DNA from: Amycolatopsis tolypomycina
GTDB lineage: Bacteria > Actinomycetota > Actinomycetes > Mycobacteriales > Pseudonocardiaceae
NCBI RefSeq assembly: GCF_900105945.1
Contig: NZ_FNSO01000002.1
Coordinates: 682,001 to 746,000, forward strand
DNA: 64,000 bases
Reading direction: 5' to 3'
In this document: positions 55,798-64,000 of the stretch, piece after piece
How positions within the stretch are numbered: the stretch's first letter is position 1
How the letters are laid out: each line of letters opens with the position of its first letter
Position numbers and translations under genes: made by a program
The notes under the pieces: model-generated
Databases searched by the model: none
What the model saw: the letters and a program-made list of their open reading frames with translations, nothing else
Told to the model about the DNA's origin: nothing

Positions 55798-57816
55798 TCA
55801 GTTGAGGATTTCGACCGTGCGCACAGCCTGCTCGCAAGCCGCGGCAACCCGCGCCCGCAGCGGGGCCGTGGCGTACTGGCAGCCGACGTGGACGCGGATC
55901 CGGCCCTTCGCCACGACGTACCAGTCGACCTGGAGGTCGGGCCGGTCCGGCTTGCTCTCGTGGTACCCGATCACCGTCTTCCCGGCGTAGGACAGGCTCG
56001 GGTTGAACGCGCTCCAGCGCTCCGGTTTGCCGGCGGCGAGCCGCCGGAGCTCCTCGACGAGCTTCTGCGGGTCGGCCGTCGCGTCGTAGTCCATGACGTA
56101 CTCCTGCACGACCACGAGGTCGTTGCCGTCACGGGACTCCTGCGGGTGGATCACGACCTGCTTCTCGGCGACCCGGTCGTCGGTCTGGACCCAGTCCTCC
56201 GGGGCGACGAACTTGAAGTCGTACGCCGAGAGCGTCCGGCCGCTCTCGGCCCCGGAGCCGCGGAACACCGCGAACCCGGCGACGACGAGCGCGGCCACGA
56301 CGACCACCGCGACCGCGACGATCCCCGCGAGCTTCCGGCGGCTCTTCGCGGCAGGCTCGGGCGCGGGCCGGGCGCCGGTGGCCGGGCCCGGCGGGTTCGG
56401 CCGGCCGGGCGGCCCGGCGGGCGGGGACCACGGCCGGGCCACCGGCTGGCCGGACGGCGGTGACGGCGGGGGCACCGGGCGGTTCGGGAACCCGGCCGGC
56501 GCGGGCGCCGGGGTGTGGGGCGGCCCCGGACGCCGGCCGGCGTCACCGGGGCGCGGGGCGACGTCGCCGGGGCGGACGACCTCCGTGCGCTGCGCCGCCG
56601 GGTTGTGGGCCCCCGGGCCGGGCGCGGCACCCAGCCGCGCCATGGCTTCGCCGGGCAGCGCGCCGGTGCGGTCCGGGTCCACCAGCACCGCCCGCAGCGC
56701 GCCGCGCGCGACGACCGTCTCGGGCTGGTCGAGGCTCGTCGGCACGACCCCGGTGCGTTCGTGGACCAGCCGCGAAATCATCGGGATCCGGCTCGAACCG
56801 CCGACCAGGAAGATCGCCGTGAGCTGCTTCGGCCGCAGGCCGGCGTCGCCGATCGCGGCGACGGTGAGCTCGACGGCCCGGCCCAGCGGCGCCGCGATCA
56901 GCCGTTCGAGGTCCTCGCGCGTGACGTGCGCGTCGGCGAACGGCGGCGGCATCGGCACGTCGGTGTAGGCGTGCCGCGACAACGTCTCCTTCGCGCCCCG
57001 CACGTCTTGCCGCAGCACGCGGCGACGGCGCCGGTCGGCCAGCTCGCGGCCTTCGACGAGCTCGCGCCAGGCGTCCGGGTCGGCGGCGCCGACCAGGGAG
57101 CCGACGTGCTCCAGCAGCGCCTGGTCGATGTCCGCGCCACCGAAGCCGGGGTCGCCCCGGGTGGCGAGCACCTGGAAACCGCCGCGCTGCGGACGGCCGG
57201 CCCGGTCGCGCGCGGTGTCCGGCGGCAGCCGCCGCACCACGCTGACGTCGACCGTGCCGCCGCCGAGGTCGAGCACCGCGAGCGCGTCGCCGGGGCGGCC
57301 GCTGAACTCGACGGTGCGGTCGTTCGTCACGTCCTGCGGCGCGAACGTCGCCGCGTGGTACACCGCCGCCGCGACCGGCTCCGGCACGAGCGCGACCTCG
57401 CGCGCCAGCCCGCCCGCGGCCTGCCGCAGCAGCCGGGTGCGGATCGCGCCCCAGTCCGCGGGGTGGGTCAGCACGAGCAGGTCGACCTCGGCGTCGCCGG
57501 CCAGGCGGCGTGCTTCGGACACCGCACGCCCCAGCACGGCGTGCACGACGTCGGTGACCCGCAGGACGTTCTCGCCGAGCAGCAGCTCGCCCTCGTCGAT
57601 CCGCCGCTTCGGGTTCGGCTCGTACCGCGACGGGTCGACGGCCGCCTGCCGCTCGGCCTCTTGGCCTACGAACAGCGTGCCGTCCGCGGCCGCGTACACC
57701 GCCGAGGACATCAGCGGCTGGCCGTCGATCACCACGACCTGCGGTTCGCGCCCGTTGACCGAGGCGACGACGCAGGTGCTCGATGTCCCGAAGTCCACCG
57801 CAACCCGGACCGTCAC
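55798..57816 (-). CDS. Hsp70-like ATPase fused to a type VII secretion-associated (Rv3446c-family) domain
   Basis: A 672-residue membrane protein. Residues 1-370 form an Hsp70/MreB-like actin-fold ATPase with phosphate 1 motif DFGTSST, phosphate 2 LDLGGGTVDVSV and adenosine motif FLVGGSSRIPMI. A Pro-rich linker follows, then a transmembrane helix at about 500-520 and an extracytoplasmic domain of about 150 residues (APEDWVQTDD, GYHESKPDRPD, ACEQAVRTVEIL) like the Rv3446c family. The GTG has GGGAG six bases upstream. It lies between eccC and the WXG100 genes, as Rv3446c does, so it probably assists ESX-4 assembly or energy use. Confidence 0.88.
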   Translation of the reverse strand: MTVRVAVDFGTSSTCVVASVNGREPQVVVIDGQPLMSSAVYAAADGTLFVGQEAERQAAVDPSRYEPNPKRRIDEGELLLGENVLRVTDVVHAVLGRAVSEARRLAGDAEVDLLVLTHPADWGAIRTRLLRQAAGGLAREVALVPEPVAAAVYHAATFAPQDVTNDRTVEFSGRPGDALAVLDLGGGTVDVSVVRRLPPDTARDRAGRPQRGGFQVLATRGDPGFGGADIDQALLEHVGSLVGAADPDAWRELVEGRELADRRRRRVLRQDVRGAKETLSRHAYTDVPMPPPFADAHVTREDLERLIAAPLGRAVELTVAAIGDAGLRPKQLTAIFLVGGSSRIPMISRLVHERTGVVPTSLDQPETVVARGALRAVLVDPDRTGALPGEAMARLGAAPGPGAHNPAAQRTEVVRPGDVAPRPGDAGRRPGPPHTPAPAPAGFPNRPVPPPSPPSGQPVARPWSPPAGPPGRPNPPGPATGARPAPEPAAKSRRKLAGIVAVAVVVVAALVVAGFAVFRGSGAESGRTLSAYDFKFVAPEDWVQTDDRVAEKQVVIHPQESRDGNDLVVVQEYVMDYDATADPQKLVEELRRLAAGKPERWSAFNPSLSYAGKTVIGYHESKPDRPDLQVDWYVVAKGRIRVHVGCQYATAPLRARVAAACEQAVRTVEILN

Positions 57817-57919
57817 CAGCAGCTCCCGAAAACAACACAGTCGATGTTCGCGCTCCACCGGGACGCGCCCTCGGGGAGGAACCTACCCACCTCGCCGAGA
57901 GCGCGTCCGGCCGACGTCG

Positions 57920-60900
57920 TCAGTCGGGCTGGATCCACGACACCTGGATCAGCTGCTTGCCGTTCTTCCGGGTCAGCAGGTTGCCCCGGCCCGGCGGCAT
58001 CGCGCTCGCCTTGATGTTGCCGACCAGCGCGCCTTCGTCGCGCGAGCCGTTCATCACCATGCCCGGGGCCGCGATCTCCTTGAGCTTGCCGATGATCGGG
58101 TCGTACATCGCCTTGCTCGCGCCACCGGTGCGCCGCACGACGACCAGGTGCAGGCCGACGTCCTTGGCCTGCGGCAGGAAGTCGGAGATCTTGCGCAGCG
58201 GGTTGTTCGTCGACGTGGCGACCAGGTCGTAGTCGTCGACGAGGATGAACAGCTCCGGCCCCTTCCACCAGGACCGCGTCTTCAGCTGCTCCTGCGTGAC
58301 GTCCGGGCCCGGCAGGCGGCGCGTCATCGAGTTGAAGACGTCGCCGACCATGCTCTCCAGCTGCGCGGACGAAACCGCGTACCCGAGGAGCGAGTCGCCC
58401 TGGATGAAGCCGAGCATCGTGCGCCGGTAGTCGACCAGCAGGATGAGCGCTTCCTTGGCGGTGTAGCGCTCCGAGATGCCCCGGGCGATCTGCCGCAGCA
58501 GGTTCGTCTTGCCCGACTCGCCGTCCGCGAAGGCGTAGAAGTGCGGCTCGGCGTTGAAGTCGATGTAGATCGGCTGCAGGTCTTCCTCGTTGACGCCGAT
58601 CGGGATCAGCTTCGAGTCCCGCGCGGTGTCGAGCTTGAGCACGTCCTCGTAGGTGATCAGCTCCGGCAGCAGGCGGACCTGCGGCGCGACGCGGCCGCGC
58701 CAGGCGCCCTTGATCTTCGCCACCGCGTCGGCCACGCCGGCCGCGATCGTCTCCGGGTCGCTGGAGCCGTCGATCCGCGGGAGGCCGCCCAGCATGTGCA
58801 GCTTCTCGCGGGTCAGGCCGCGGCCCGGCCGCCCGGCCGGGATGTTGACCGCGACGCGCCGGTCGATGTCGGACTCGGTCGGGTCACCGAGGCGCAGCTC
58901 GAACCGGGTGCCCAGCATGTCCTTGATCGCCGGGCGGATGTCGGCCCACCGGTTGGCGGCGATGATGACGTGCACGCCGTAGGACAGACCCTGCGTGGCG
59001 AGCCGGGTGATCGTGGTTTCCAGCTCTTCGAAGTCGTCGCGCAGGGCGCGCCAGTTGTCGACGATCAGGAAGGCGTCGCCGAACGGGTCCTGGTCCGGCC
59101 GGATCTCCCCGCGGCGCTTGCGGTTGCGGAACTCGGTCATCGAGTCGATGCCCATCGCCCCGAACCGGCCTTCGCGCTCGGTGAGCAGGGTGGTCAGCTC
59201 GGCCACGATCCGGCGGGCCTTGTCCGGCTCGCGCCGGGCCACGGCCACGCCACCGACGTGCGGCAGGTCGGCCAGACCGGCCAACGTGCCACCACCGAGG
59301 TCGAGGCAGTAGAACTGCGCCTCTTCCGGCGTGTGGGTCAGCGCCATCGACATGATCAGCGTCCGCAGCATGGTGGACTTGCCGGTCTGCGGGCCGCCGA
59401 CGATCACGCCGTGGCCCGCCGCACCGGAGAAGTCCGCCCACAGCGGGTCGCGCCGCTGCTCGTACGGCCGGTCGATGATGCCCAGCGGCACCTGCAGCCG
59501 CCCGTTGCCGAAGTAGCCCACCGGGGACAGGCCCCGGTCGTCGGTCGGGTTCAGGTTGGGCAGCAGGGTGTCGAGCGAGTTCGGGTCCTTCAGCGGCGGC
59601 AGCCACACCTCGTGCGCCGGCGGGCCCTGGCCGACCAGGCGCGAGACGATGACGTCGAGCTCGCTGGGTTCGACCGCCTCTTCCGACTGCCGCTGCTGTT
59701 CCTGGACCGGCGCCTCGATCTGCTGCGGCTCCGGCTCCTTCGGCAGCTCGACGAAGTCGGGGACGAACAGCTGCGGCCGCTTGTCCGCGCGGACGACGGT
59801 TGCCGCCGGGCCCGCCACCTTGAGGCCGGCCGGCCGGTACGGGCCCGAGACGTAGGACGCCTTGAACCGCACCAGCGTCGAGGTGTCGTACTTGAGGTAG
59901 CCACCACCGGGGACCGACGGCAGCTCGAACGCGTCCGGCACGCCGATCGCGGCGCGGGATTCCGCCGCCGAGAACGTCTTCAGGCCGATCCGGTACGACA
60001 GGTGCGAATCGAGGCCGCGCAGCTTGCCCTCTTCGAGGCGCTGCGAGGCGAGCAGCATGTGCATCTGCAGCGACCGGCCCAGCCGGCCGATGGCGACGAA
60101 CAGGTCGATGAAGTCCGGCTTCGCCGACAGCAGCTCGGAGAACTCGTCACAGACGATGAAGAGCGCGGGCAGCGGGTCGAGGTCCGCGCCGTTTTCGCGC
60201 GCCTTCTCGTATTCCCAGACGTTCTTGAAGTTGCCGCCGTTCTTCAGCGCTTCCTGCCGCCGGTTCATCTCGCCGGCCAGCGCGTCCTTCATGCGGTCGA
60301 CCAGGGTGACCTCGTCCGCGAGGTTGGTGATGACCGCGGAGACGTGCGGGGCCTTGTCGAGGCCGAGGAACGTCGCGCCACCCTTGAAGTCGACGAGCAC
60401 GAAGTTCAACGTCGAAGACGAGTGCGTGGCCAGCAGGCCCAGCACCAGCGTGCGGAGGAACTCCGACTTACCGGAACCGGTGGCGCCGATGCACAGGCCG
60501 TGCGGGCCCATGCCCTCGGCGGCGGCTTCCTTGATGTCGAGCTCGACCGGCTGCCCGTACTCGCCGACGCCGAACGGCACGCGGTAGCGGTCGCGGATCG
60601 GGCGGGGCCGCCACGCCTGCTGGACGTCGAAGGTCATCGGGTCGCCGGGGATGCCGAGCAGCTCCAGCAGCGACGGGTTGGACAGCAGCGGCTCTTCGTC
60701 ACCGACGTCCTGTCCCCCGGCACCGCCGACGCGGTACGGCGAGATGAGCCGGGCCAGGGACTCGGTCTCGACCAGGCTGAGGGTGTCCGGCCTGCCGAAC
60801 CACTCGACGCCGCCGGCACTGCGCGCGCCGAGCCTGTCGGCCTCGACGACCAGCCGCAGGCCGCGGCGGGCGGCGAGGTTGCCGAGGGAGTCGGACAGGT

Positions 60901-61933
60901 CGATCAGCGTGACGCCGACCAGCCCCTCCTCCAGGACGATCTGCTCTTCGCGGGTGACCTCGGCGTCGTCGATGATGATGACGACGTGCGGCTGGTCCGG
61001 CGCCGGCGTGGCGTTGCGGGAGAAGCGCTGGCGGTCACGGAGTTCTTCGTCGAGCCAGTCTTCGATCTGGGCCAGCGAGCCTGCCATCATGCGGAGCTGG
61101 CCGATGCCGTCGGACAGCGTGGGGTGCTGGACGTGCGGGAGCCACTTCGCCCACTCCCACTCCTCCTTCGCCCGGCCCGCGGTGGCGACCGCGATCAGGA
61201 CGTCGTCGGGGCTGTGGAAGGAAACCAGCTGCGCGAGCATGGCGCGGGTGAGTCCGCGGGTCAGCGTGCGGTCGCCCTGCATGCTGACCGCGGCGAACCC
61301 GCGGAGGGTGATCTGCGTGGGCAGGTCGGGGACGATCGAGTGCGCGCGCACGAACCGGCGCAGCGCGAGGGTGGCGATCGGTTCCAGCTCGTCGACGGGC
61401 CCGGTCTGGGGCGGGACCAGCCGCGTGGCGAGCCGGTGCGAGCTGCGCCCGACGCGCAGGTGCAGGAAGTCCTGGTCGTTCTGCCGTCGTTCCCACATCC
61501 GGCGGCTGGCGGCCAGCGACCAGAGCGACTGCGGGTCGGGGTGCACCCATTCCAGGGCGGCGCGCTGGTCGACCATCGCCTCGCGGGCGCGGTCGCGCAT
61601 CTGGCCCAGGTAGCGCAGGTAGTCCTTGCGGTCCTCGTCCATCTCGGCGCGCTTGGCGCCGCCGCCCTTGCCGCCACCGCCCGCCATCATCCCGAGCGTC
61701 CCGACGACCATCATGCCGCCCATGGCCATCATCATCGGGTTCCGGTTGCTGGCCTGGAACATGAAGACCATCATCCCGAGCGACGCGACGATCATGACGA
61801 CCGGAAGCGCCTTCATCACGATGTTCCCGGGGATGACCCGGGGCACCTCGGGCGGCGGCTCGAGGTGCACCTCACCGCCCGGCGGCCGCGGTGCCGCCAG
61901 CCGCGGCGACTTCTTGAACTGCAGCGTGCTCAT
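57920..61933 (-). CDS. eccC: Type VII secretion ATPase EccC (ESX-4)
   Basis: The motor of the ESX-4 system, 1337 residues, undivided. Two transmembrane helices (about 42-80) precede three FtsK/SpoIIIE ATPase domains with Walker A GATGSGKSE near 483, GGPQTGKST near 848 and DGESGKTN near 1139. The first domain has the usual DEFSELL motif. GAGGGG precedes the ATG. It is divergent from eccD with a 275-base spacer, as eccC4/eccD4 in mycobacteria. It should recognise the C-terminal tails of the adjacent WXG100 pair. Confidence 0.97.
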   Translation of the reverse strand: MSTLQFKKSPRLAAPRPPGGEVHLEPPPEVPRVIPGNIVMKALPVVMIVASLGMMVFMFQASNRNPMMMAMGGMMVVGTLGMMAGGGGKGGGAKRAEMDEDRKDYLRYLGQMRDRAREAMVDQRAALEWVHPDPQSLWSLAASRRMWERRQNDQDFLHLRVGRSSHRLATRLVPPQTGPVDELEPIATLALRRFVRAHSIVPDLPTQITLRGFAAVSMQGDRTLTRGLTRAMLAQLVSFHSPDDVLIAVATAGRAKEEWEWAKWLPHVQHPTLSDGIGQLRMMAGSLAQIEDWLDEELRDRQRFSRNATPAPDQPHVVIIIDDAEVTREEQIVLEEGLVGVTLIDLSDSLGNLAARRGLRLVVEADRLGARSAGGVEWFGRPDTLSLVETESLARLISPYRVGGAGGQDVGDEEPLLSNPSLLELLGIPGDPMTFDVQQAWRPRPIRDRYRVPFGVGEYGQPVELDIKEAAAEGMGPHGLCIGATGSGKSEFLRTLVLGLLATHSSSTLNFVLVDFKGGATFLGLDKAPHVSAVITNLADEVTLVDRMKDALAGEMNRRQEALKNGGNFKNVWEYEKARENGADLDPLPALFIVCDEFSELLSAKPDFIDLFVAIGRLGRSLQMHMLLASQRLEEGKLRGLDSHLSYRIGLKTFSAAESRAAIGVPDAFELPSVPGGGYLKYDTSTLVRFKASYVSGPYRPAGLKVAGPAATVVRADKRPQLFVPDFVELPKEPEPQQIEAPVQEQQRQSEEAVEPSELDVIVSRLVGQGPPAHEVWLPPLKDPNSLDTLLPNLNPTDDRGLSPVGYFGNGRLQVPLGIIDRPYEQRRDPLWADFSGAAGHGVIVGGPQTGKSTMLRTLIMSMALTHTPEEAQFYCLDLGGGTLAGLADLPHVGGVAVARREPDKARRIVAELTTLLTEREGRFGAMGIDSMTEFRNRKRRGEIRPDQDPFGDAFLIVDNWRALRDDFEELETTITRLATQGLSYGVHVIIAANRWADIRPAIKDMLGTRFELRLGDPTESDIDRRVAVNIPAGRPGRGLTREKLHMLGGLPRIDGSSDPETIAAGVADAVAKIKGAWRGRVAPQVRLLPELITYEDVLKLDTARDSKLIPIGVNEEDLQPIYIDFNAEPHFYAFADGESGKTNLLRQIARGISERYTAKEALILLVDYRRTMLGFIQGDSLLGYAVSSAQLESMVGDVFNSMTRRLPGPDVTQEQLKTRSWWKGPELFILVDDYDLVATSTNNPLRKISDFLPQAKDVGLHLVVVRRTGGASKAMYDPIIGKLKEIAAPGMVMNGSRDEGALVGNIKASAMPPGRGNLLTRKNGKQLIQVSWIQPD

Positions 61934-62208
61934 CGAAGGACCCCTCATTCAAACTCGACGATGGCGGCCACCGCTTGGTGCGCGACCAACCTATCGAACG
62001 CCTCCGTGGAATTCCGCCGGATGCCGGAACCGCCCGGTAACGCTGTCTCATCGTCGTGGAGCGAGTGTACGGCCCGGCACCGACAGTAATCCCCGGTTCG
62101 TGCCTCTGAGCTGCTGTTGCCGGTGATTTTCGGACGTTCGATGATGTCGGCACCGGGGTTCGGTATAAGTTCCCCCGGGAGCAGTCTCATCAGAGCGGGG
62201 GCAGTGCA

Positions 62209-63603
62209 GTGGCTACGGGCACGACAGTATTCAGCAGGGTGACGGTCGTCGCGCCGTCCACCCGGATCGACGTGGCGCTGCCCGCCGACGTCGCGGTGGC
62301 CGATCTGCTGCCGATGCTGCTGGACATGGCCAAGGAGACCTCGCCCGACGGAGGCGCCCGGCACGGCGGCTGGGCGCTGGCGAAGCTCGGCGACGCCCCG
62401 CTCGACCCGAGCCGCACCCTGGCCTCGCTCGGCGTGGTCGACGGCGAGCTGCTCCAGCTGCGCAAGCGCAACGAAAACCCGCCGCCGCCGCTGTACGACG
62501 ACGTCGTCGACGCCATCGCCGAATCCTCGCCGGACAGCTTCCGGCCGTGGACGAAGGAGACGGCGAACCGGTTCGGGCACGTCGCGGGCGGGCTGGCGCT
62601 GTTCGCCGCCGCCGTCGCGCTGTTCATGAGCGGCTCCTTCTACGGCGGCAGCGCGCTCGGCGCGGCCATCGCCGGCGGCATCGGCGCGATCGCCTGCGTC
62701 GCGGTCGGCGCGACCCTCGCCAAGGGCTACCAGGCCGAGCCGACCGGGGTGCTGATCGCCGCGGCCGGCGGCCTGCCGCTGGCCTTCGTCAGCGGCTTCT
62801 ACATCGTGCCGGGCCTTTCCCTGCGGGCGAACCTGCTGCTCGGCGCGGTCCTGGTGATCATCGTCGCCTCGGTCTGCATCATGGTCATCGGCGCCGGCAT
62901 CACGACGTTCATCGCCGCGGCCACCGCCGGCACCTTCGGCGCGCTGGCCTTCCTGTTCGGCACGCTCGTCGCGCACCCGGCCGCCGGCATCGCGGCCGGC
63001 ACGGTCGCCGTCGCCCTCGCCTGCATCTCGATCCTGCCGCGCGCCACGATCTGGCTCGCGAAGCTGCCGCTGCCGCACGTCCCGAGCAACGCCGAAGAGC
63101 TGAAGGAAGACTCCGGCTTCCCCGACTACCGGGCGATCGAGCGCCGCACGGCGATCGCGCACAACTACATGACCGGCCTGATGGTCGGCTGCGGTGCCAC
63201 GGTGGCGATCTCGGCGATCATCGCGGCGACCGCGCCCGGCGCGTTCGGCATCATCCTCGGCGTCGTCGCGACGCTCGTCCTGCTGCTGCGCGCCCGCGCG
63301 TACGCCAACGGCAGCCAGGCGATCGCCCTGCTCACCACCGGCCTGGTCTCGGCCACCGGGATCGCGGTCGGCTGGCTCGTCTCGGCGAGCGCGCAGAACC
63401 GCCTGCTCTACGTCTTCGGGCTGCTGATCCTGCTCGCCGCGGGCGCGCTCGTGGTCGGCGTGATCTTCCCGAACCAGCGGTTCTCGCCGCCGCTGCGGCG
63501 CACGGTGGAGATCATCGAAGCGATCTGCATCGCCTCCGTGCTGCCGCTGGCCCTCGGGGTGATGGACCTTTACACCACCCTGCGGCACCTGAACTTCAAG
63601 TGA
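62209..63603 (+). CDS. eccD: Type VII secretion membrane channel protein EccD (ESX-4)
   Basis: A 464-residue membrane protein with an N-terminal ubiquitin-like YukD domain (about 1-90, TVVAPSTRIDVALP) and then eleven hydrophobic helices from about residue 125. EccD forms the central membrane core of ESX machines with EccB, EccC and EccE. GTG start with GGGGG seven bases upstream. It is followed by mycP after 20 bases, the same order as eccD4-mycP4. Confidence 0.96.
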   Translation: MATGTTVFSRVTVVAPSTRIDVALPADVAVADLLPMLLDMAKETSPDGGARHGGWALAKLGDAPLDPSRTLASLGVVDGELLQLRKRNENPPPPLYDDVVDAIAESSPDSFRPWTKETANRFGHVAGGLALFAAAVALFMSGSFYGGSALGAAIAGGIGAIACVAVGATLAKGYQAEPTGVLIAAAGGLPLAFVSGFYIVPGLSLRANLLLGAVLVIIVASVCIMVIGAGITTFIAAATAGTFGALAFLFGTLVAHPAAGIAAGTVAVALACISILPRATIWLAKLPLPHVPSNAEELKEDSGFPDYRAIERRTAIAHNYMTGLMVGCGATVAISAIIAATAPGAFGIILGVVATLVLLLRARAYANGSQAIALLTTGLVSATGIAVGWLVSASAQNRLLYVFGLLILLAAGALVVGVIFPNQRFSPPLRRTVEIIEAICIASVLPLALGVMDLYTTLRHLNFK

Positions 63604-63623
63604 CCGGATCGGGTGAATCTCGG

Positions 63624-64000
63624 ATGGCAGCAGGACGCCGTTTCGGCGCGACCCGGCGAACCACGACGGCCCTGATCGCCGGCACGCTCGGCGTCCTGGC
63701 CCCGCTGGGCGCGACGATCCCGGCGCAGGCCCAGACCGCCCCGGCCGACGGCTACTTCGCGACGCCGCCCCCGGTCGACATGGGCAAGCTGATCCCGGAT
63801 TCCCGGCAGCCGGACAAGAAGTACAAGAAGTCGAAGGCCTGCGTCCAGCGCAGCACCCTCGGCCAGAACATCGTGCTGAAGAACCGGCCGTGGGGCCAGG
63901 ACTACCTGCAGATCGCGAAGGCGCAGGAGATCGTCAAGGCGGCCACGGGAAGCGCCGGGGGCGGCGTCCGGGTCGCGGTCGTCGACACCGGCGTCACCCA
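63624..64000 (+). CDS. mycP: Mycosin (ESX-4 subtilisin-like protease MycP), N-terminal part
   Basis: The window shows 125 codons. A signal peptide (RRFGATRRTT, hydrophobic core, PAQAQ cleavage) is followed by the mycosin N-terminal extension, with a cysteine in SKACVQRS and WGQDYLQI, and the catalytic Asp in VAVVDTGV at the edge. Mycosins cap and stabilise ESX machines at the outside of the membrane. The gene continues beyond the window; eccB is expected nearby. Confidence 0.95.
   Translation, partial: MAAGRRFGATRRTTTALIAGTLGVLAPLGATIPAQAQTAPADGYFATPPPVDMGKLIPDSRQPDKKYKKSKACVQRSTLGQNIVLKNRPWGQDYLQIAKAQEIVKAATGSAGGGVRVAVVDTGVT

Noticed and set aside
57128..62089. A rightward open frame of 1653 codons
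   Set aside because: It is antisense to eccC and part of the Hsp70-like gene, which have clear family motifs; the translation is low-complexity.

Overview
The window is very GC-rich, densely coded actinobacterial DNA with many GTG and TTG starts. Mycothiol-type enzymes, WhiB3, a CIRCE operator of actinobacterial type, an ESX-4-like type VII secretion locus and DUF397 point to a mycelial Pseudonocardiaceae member. Amycolatopsis or a close relative is the best guess; this is inferred from protein style, not from a database search.

The backbone follows the gene order I recall for Mycobacterium tuberculosis Rv3396c-Rv3450c: guaA (partial, at the left edge), a choD-like GMC oxidoreductase, guaB3, guaB, a DUF5319 gene, rsdA, sigD, an Rv3415c-like gene, whiB3, groEL1-groES, tsaD-rimI-tsaB, tsaE, alr, nnr, glmS, glmM, rpsI-rplM, two WXG100 genes, an Rv3446c-like gene, eccC, eccD and mycP (partial, at the right edge). 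The functions are purine synthesis, stationary-phase sigma control, chaperonins, t6A tRNA modification, cell-wall precursor supply, ribosomal proteins and ESX-4 secretion.

Accessory blocks sit between the core genes. They are: (1) 1.1-6.1 kb, a DinB-like protein, rhomboid, aldehyde dehydrogenase, exported FAD lipoprotein and MPI-family enzyme; (2) 14.5-17.1 kb, an atypical response regulator and a MerR protein with a degenerate cobalamin domain; (3) 20-26.9 kb, an exported amidase, then a two-way exosortase locus (exosortase plus GT2 glycosyltransferase on one strand; choice-of-anchor-P-like protein, a 59-residue LAATG-tail protein and WecB on the other), then a frameshifted GNAT; (4) 29.2-33 kb, malonyl-CoA synthetase MatB, a fused carboxyltransferase and an exported beta-lactamase-fold protein; (5) 35.8-39.1 kb, DeoR regulator, xylulokinase and sugar ABC ATPase; (6) 42.9-49.9 kb, a hydrolase, a three-gene EspC-like/large-protein cassette that looks like type VII substrates, and an ACP-FAAL pair facing a severely shortened P450; (7) 52.6-54.4 kb, a lipoprotein and a DUF4333 protein.

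The most novel candidates are the exosortase/LAATG surface locus at 21.9-26.4 kb, the ACP-FAAL-mini-P450 cassette at 47.2-49.9 kb, and the putative type VII cassette at 43.7-47.0 kb, which shares a window with the ESX-4 machinery. Several intergenic inverted repeats, including a hairpin that encloses the alr ribosome-binding site and start codon, are also recorded. All family calls come from reading the sequence; no homology search was run.
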